Source: Hofstenia miamia
Taxonomy: Eukaryota; Xenacoelomorpha; Acoela; Hofsteniidae
NCBI GenBank assembly: GCA_900660155.1
Contig: CABFPE010000157.1
Span: forward strand, 339,542 to 403,541
DNA: 64,000 bases
Direction: 5' to 3'
In this document: positions 60,641 to 64,000 of the stretch, in pieces
How positions within the stretch are numbered: position 1 is the first letter of the stretch
Layout of the letters: each line of letters starts with the position of its first letter
Program-made: the position numbers and the translations under genes
Notes under the pieces: model-generated
Seen by the model: the letters and a program-made list of their open reading frames with translations, nothing else
Databases searched by the model: none
Told to the model about the DNA's origin: nothing

Positions 60641-62281
60641 GTTAAGGCGGAACATTCCGCAAATTCCTGACATAGTCGGGTGAAAAAGTTGGGGTGTGTG
60701 TTAACTATCCGATTTAATCGGTCTGATTAAATCGTGCAGTGAACTGGCCTTTACAAGCAGCTGTTGCTCTTAGCGTATTGTCCACTATCCAGGGAAGAAT
60801 GCAGTTTAAAACCCATAATAAATTAAAATCGATTTTACTGTAATTATCCAAGTCACACCGGAACAAGTATTTTGAAATTTCCTTTTTTTGGTTTTCTAGC
60901 TCATAAGGAACCTGTTATCTCATCACAGTCCTCAAATTACACAAATATTTCAGTCTAGNCTAAAACTTACTAGGTAATATGACCATGGTTATACATAGTC
61001 TCAGCACAGGCCGTAACAAGCATTATCAGCTACGGAGTTATACATTTCTTCACTAACCAGTGGAGGGTGGAGGGGAATTTCAAAATTCCTCATAATTGCA
61101 CCGAAATTTTGAAAATATTTTGATAGTTTGCAAGTGCAGTAATTTAACAACTATATTCTTAAGGCATGTCAGAAATTTGTGGAATGTAAACTTACTCTGT
61201 CTATAAACGATTCTTTGAGTAGCTCACTGTGACAAAGCCTTTGTAGGGTATATTTACTATCATTCAATTCTGGTAATTTATAATAGCGAGAACTCCACAC
61301 TAATATCTACAAGAATACATTAAAGCGCATTGAACCGAACAATTATATTGCTCGCACTCATTTACTAAACTTTATAAGAAATTGTTGTGTATCCAATACA
61401 TAAATGAAATCATAAATTCTATTATCAAGATTGGAAAAATATTACTAAAGCCGTAAATTTACTCTCGAGCGAAATAAAAGACTAGAAGTAACCAGGGGCG
61501 TAGGCAGGATTTTCTGCCGAGGGAGGACATCATCGTCATTACCCAATGCGGTTTTATATTAACAATAAATTTAATCATTTATAAAAAGAAATCGAGATTA
61601 TATGAAATCAAGACATGATTGATCAATAATATAATCCCCGTCAATATTTACGAATCCTTCCCAACGGTCAACAAGTTTTTCGATACTTCTGCAATAAAAT
61701 TCTTTAAGCTTTGACTCAAAAAATTCTTCTAACCAAGTTTTTAATTCCACGTCAGAATTGAATGAAACATCGTGCAAATTGTTAGCGATCGGAAAAGATG
61801 AAAATCAGATGGAGCTAATTCTGAGGAATATAGAGAATGTGGTAAGATTTCCTAATTAAGCATTTGGATTTCAGCCTTTGTCATATCGCCAATATGAGGG
61901 CGGGCATTATCGTGTTGCAATAGGACGTATGAATTCAAAAAGTCGGGCCGATTAAATCATGTAGTTAAGGCGGAACATTCCGCAAATTCCTGACATAGTC
62001 GGGTGAAAAAGTTGGGGTGTGTGTTAACTATCCGATTTAATCGGTCTGATTAAATCGTGCAGTGAACTGGCCTTTACAAGCAGCTGTTGCTCTTAGCGTA
62101 TTGTCCACTATCCAGGGAAGAATGCAGTTTAAAACCCATAATAAATTAAAATCGATTTTACTGTAATTATCCAAGTCACACCGGAACAAGTATTTTGAAA
62201 TTTCCTTTTTTTGGTTTGCTAGCTCATAAGGAACCTGTTATCTCATCACAGTCCTCAAATTACACAAATATTTCAGTCTAG

Positions 62282-63577
62282 GTCATGCTTTCCAACTAAA
62301 CACCATAAGTTAAGACAAATAGCCACATTATCTTCACTACTGTCCTTACCAGATGCTTCGGCTTTAGAAGCAGGAGGGAGGATGTAGATATCAAGTAGAT
62401 CGTTAAATGCTTGGAGAAGTAAATTCCTAAAATGACCACAGGGTGGTATTAAATATTACTGTTAGAACGTTCTCACCTTTCCAAAAAATTATCAATGAAA
62501 TAAATCTTCATATGCCAAGCAAATAAAAATCTCAAAATAAATGCGGAATCCTATTTACTCAATGACAAATTAATTTTCCCATAATAGTGCCTTGGCTTCA
62601 TAAGAAGTTCTACTTGCTGAAGCTGCTAGAATGATGCCTGAAGCAATAAATAGTATTGAAAGGTAAGTAAACAGAGGATCTAATGTAAACAAAATGACTA
62701 AGGAAAAATTCACTCATTTGGGCATTAGCTATTGTAATTTATGGGGTGATTATTCACTTCGTGGCCAAAAATGGTCTAATGTCCAAGAAATTACGTTTAT
62801 ATAATTAAACCAATATTGACAATACACGTGATTAACTAATCTAATTTCTACTAGTGTTTTGATTGCAAATTTAGCATTGCTCTACACCCGTTCGTGTTCT
62901 TATGCTCGATGAACATGACCAGGCGGACCAGGTCACAAGCAACACTGAAATAAGTAAAGCCTACAAAATTATAGGATTCACAAAGCCCTATAAAATTTCG
63001 TTTTTTGCGGCAAACTAATAAGGATTTGACAAAACACAACTTATAATTAAATACAATGCTGAAGTTTTATACTTTCACTGCTGCTCAACATCAAGGCTTT
63101 TAAGATGTTTCCAATTCAAATTTAAACTCGTGTGCAAACCAATTTTCTACTTACGAAATAATATTTCATAAACATTAAATTCTGACAATTTCCTGAAATA
63201 GAAATTTCTATATAATTCCTTCGAAGAACTCTAAACAAAAATTGTCATCTAATATGTTAATTCGTTTTGATTTGTTGAAAAGAAAACTTTATAAAAAAAC
63301 GATAGAAAGCAATTGATGTTTTAAAGTATACATTTAATATATATATTTAATATTTTTTTTATATAATATACATGTACAATATATGAAAATATAGGAATAT
63401 TTATACATTTGTTATTATATCTTGACATTTGAATCAGTTCGTGAAATTACAAATGAATTGTTTATACGACTTTTAAAGATAATTCAAAATAATAAAAAAA
63501 TAAATTACAAAAATACAATCATTTTCAACTTAACAAAATTTATATTGCTAAAAATAAACATGTATTTACAAAAGTAC
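62282..63577. other. Intergenic stretch right of the repeats
   Basis: AT-rich, with no domain-bearing frame. It lies downstream of the HMG-box gene's stop codon, so its right part probably includes that gene's 3' UTR. Confidence 0.5.
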
Positions 63578-64000
63578 TTAAAATCGATTTAAAAATGTAG
63601 CATTACAAATTCGCTTTTCCAACGCTTTTTCGAAAGGATCTAATGAGTTTAAATATTTGCAGTATTCAGCAAACAAATCGTCCATATGTTTCTTAGATTG
63701 GATTTTGTATTCCTCTTTTTCCTCAGACGACAAATTATTCCAATTTTGTGAAATACTTTGGGCACCATCCTTACCAGGTGTACGTTTCAGTTTACTTGAG
63801 AACAGCATGAACCCAGTTTTATATAATTTGGTTTCAACAGGCCTTCCCCGATACATTTCAAAATATTTGATGATCTCTTTTTTAAATGGAATGTGCACAT
63901 TTTGTTGCATATATTGTCGAGCCGATTCAAAGAGATACGGCTTCTTTTTCCTAACTTTCAAAGTATGAAAGTCGGCTTTCAAGGACTTCATAATTTCATT
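63578..64000 (-). CDS. UBF-like HMG-box protein, C-terminal part (open at window end)
   Basis: The frame runs from the window edge to a TAA at 63578-63580; reading stays open upstream of the first Met (63991), so this is probably the last exon of a longer gene. About 137 residues are visible. Residues 1-48 are basic and lead to KYFEMYRGRP, and from there an HMG box of about 70 residues follows: GFMLFSSKLKR, then SQNWNNLSSEEKEEY, then YCKYLNSLDPFEKALEKR. Vertebrate UBF has the same plan (KFDGRP, YxLYCAEL, QWKLLSQKEKDAY, FLESLPEEEQ), so the protein is likely a nuclear DNA-bending factor of the UBF type, which acts at rRNA genes with RNA polymerase I. Other HMG-box proteins (TFAM- or HMGB-like) are less good matches. 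It is the only credible host gene in the window. Confidence 0.65.
   Translation of the reverse strand, partial: NEIMKSLKADFHTLKVRKKKPYLFESARQYMQQNVHIPFKKEIIKYFEMYRGRPVETKLYKTGFMLFSSKLKRTPGKDGAQSISQNWNNLSSEEKEEYKIQSKKHMDDLFAEYCKYLNSLDPFEKALEKRICNATFLNRF

Larger units (their letters stand above)
59637..62281. repeat. 1322-bp near-identical copies joined by a single N
   Basis: 59637-60958 and 60960-62281 are the same length and differ by very few bases (for example TTTTCTAGC versus TTTGCTAGC near the right ends). The N at 60959 lies exactly between them. Most likely an unmerged contig overlap. Confidence 0.9.

Overview
The window is strongly AT-rich eukaryotic DNA that reads like intergenic space of an invertebrate animal. 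The reasons are long (AT)n microsatellites, almost no long open frames, and a transposon mixture typical of metazoans: CR1/L2-like and R2/R4-like LINEs, a Penelope-like element, mariner/Tc1, pogo/Tigger, many small hAT elements and a Ty3/Gypsy fossil. I cannot name the species. The only convincing host gene is at the far right edge, on the minus strand: an HMG-box protein most like UBF (the RNA polymerase I upstream binding factor), open at the window end.

Layout. 1-7 kb: AT-rich, mostly blank, with one small hAT-like MITE (4524-4759). 7-10 kb: a GC-rich hAT-like patch, a decayed R2/R4-type LINE (about 7.63-8.57 kb) and next to it a nearly full-length Tc1/mariner-superfamily transposon with clear terminal repeats (8597-9863). 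14.5-16.2 kb: a 784-bp hAT element with 8-bp target duplications beside a CR1-like LINE fragment. 16-25 kb: blank apart from microsatellites, a scrap of integrase and a 42-bp-arm hairpin. 25.5-28.7 kb: another hAT element, then a Penelope-like fossil (RT and GIY-YIG endonuclease) split by a 326-bp hAT-like MITE. 28.9-29.6 kb: an unexplained GC-richer island. 35-37.7 kb: the C-terminal end of a hAT transposase, a 239-bp hAT-like MITE with perfect target duplications and more hAT-like GC patches. 40.1-44.7 kb: a pair of 170-bp inverted repeats enclosing 232-bp direct repeats that flank an array of 19-bp palindromes spaced almost exactly every 51 bp. This is the most unusual structure here. 45.6-53.3 kb: a badly decayed Ty3/Gypsy retrotransposon carrying a GC-rich hAT-like insertion and followed by a 248-aa open frame I cannot identify. 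53.8-54.5 kb: one more hAT element. 55.9-59.4 kb: a CR1/L2-like LINE interrupted by a pogo/Tigger MITE. 60.1-60.6 kb: a mariner C-terminal fragment beside a MITE end.

A caution for anyone using the window: at five places a single N joins a segment to a near-identical copy of itself (5943, 55103, 56860, 58433, 60959; copies of about 95 to 1322 bp). These look like unmerged contig overlaps or alleles, not real tandem duplications, so several elements between 54.9 and 62.3 kb are probably present once, not twice. The mobile elements do not form a working system together. They are layered insertions, and the nesting gives an age order: LINE older than pogo MITE, Penelope older than its MITE, Ty3 older than its hAT insert.
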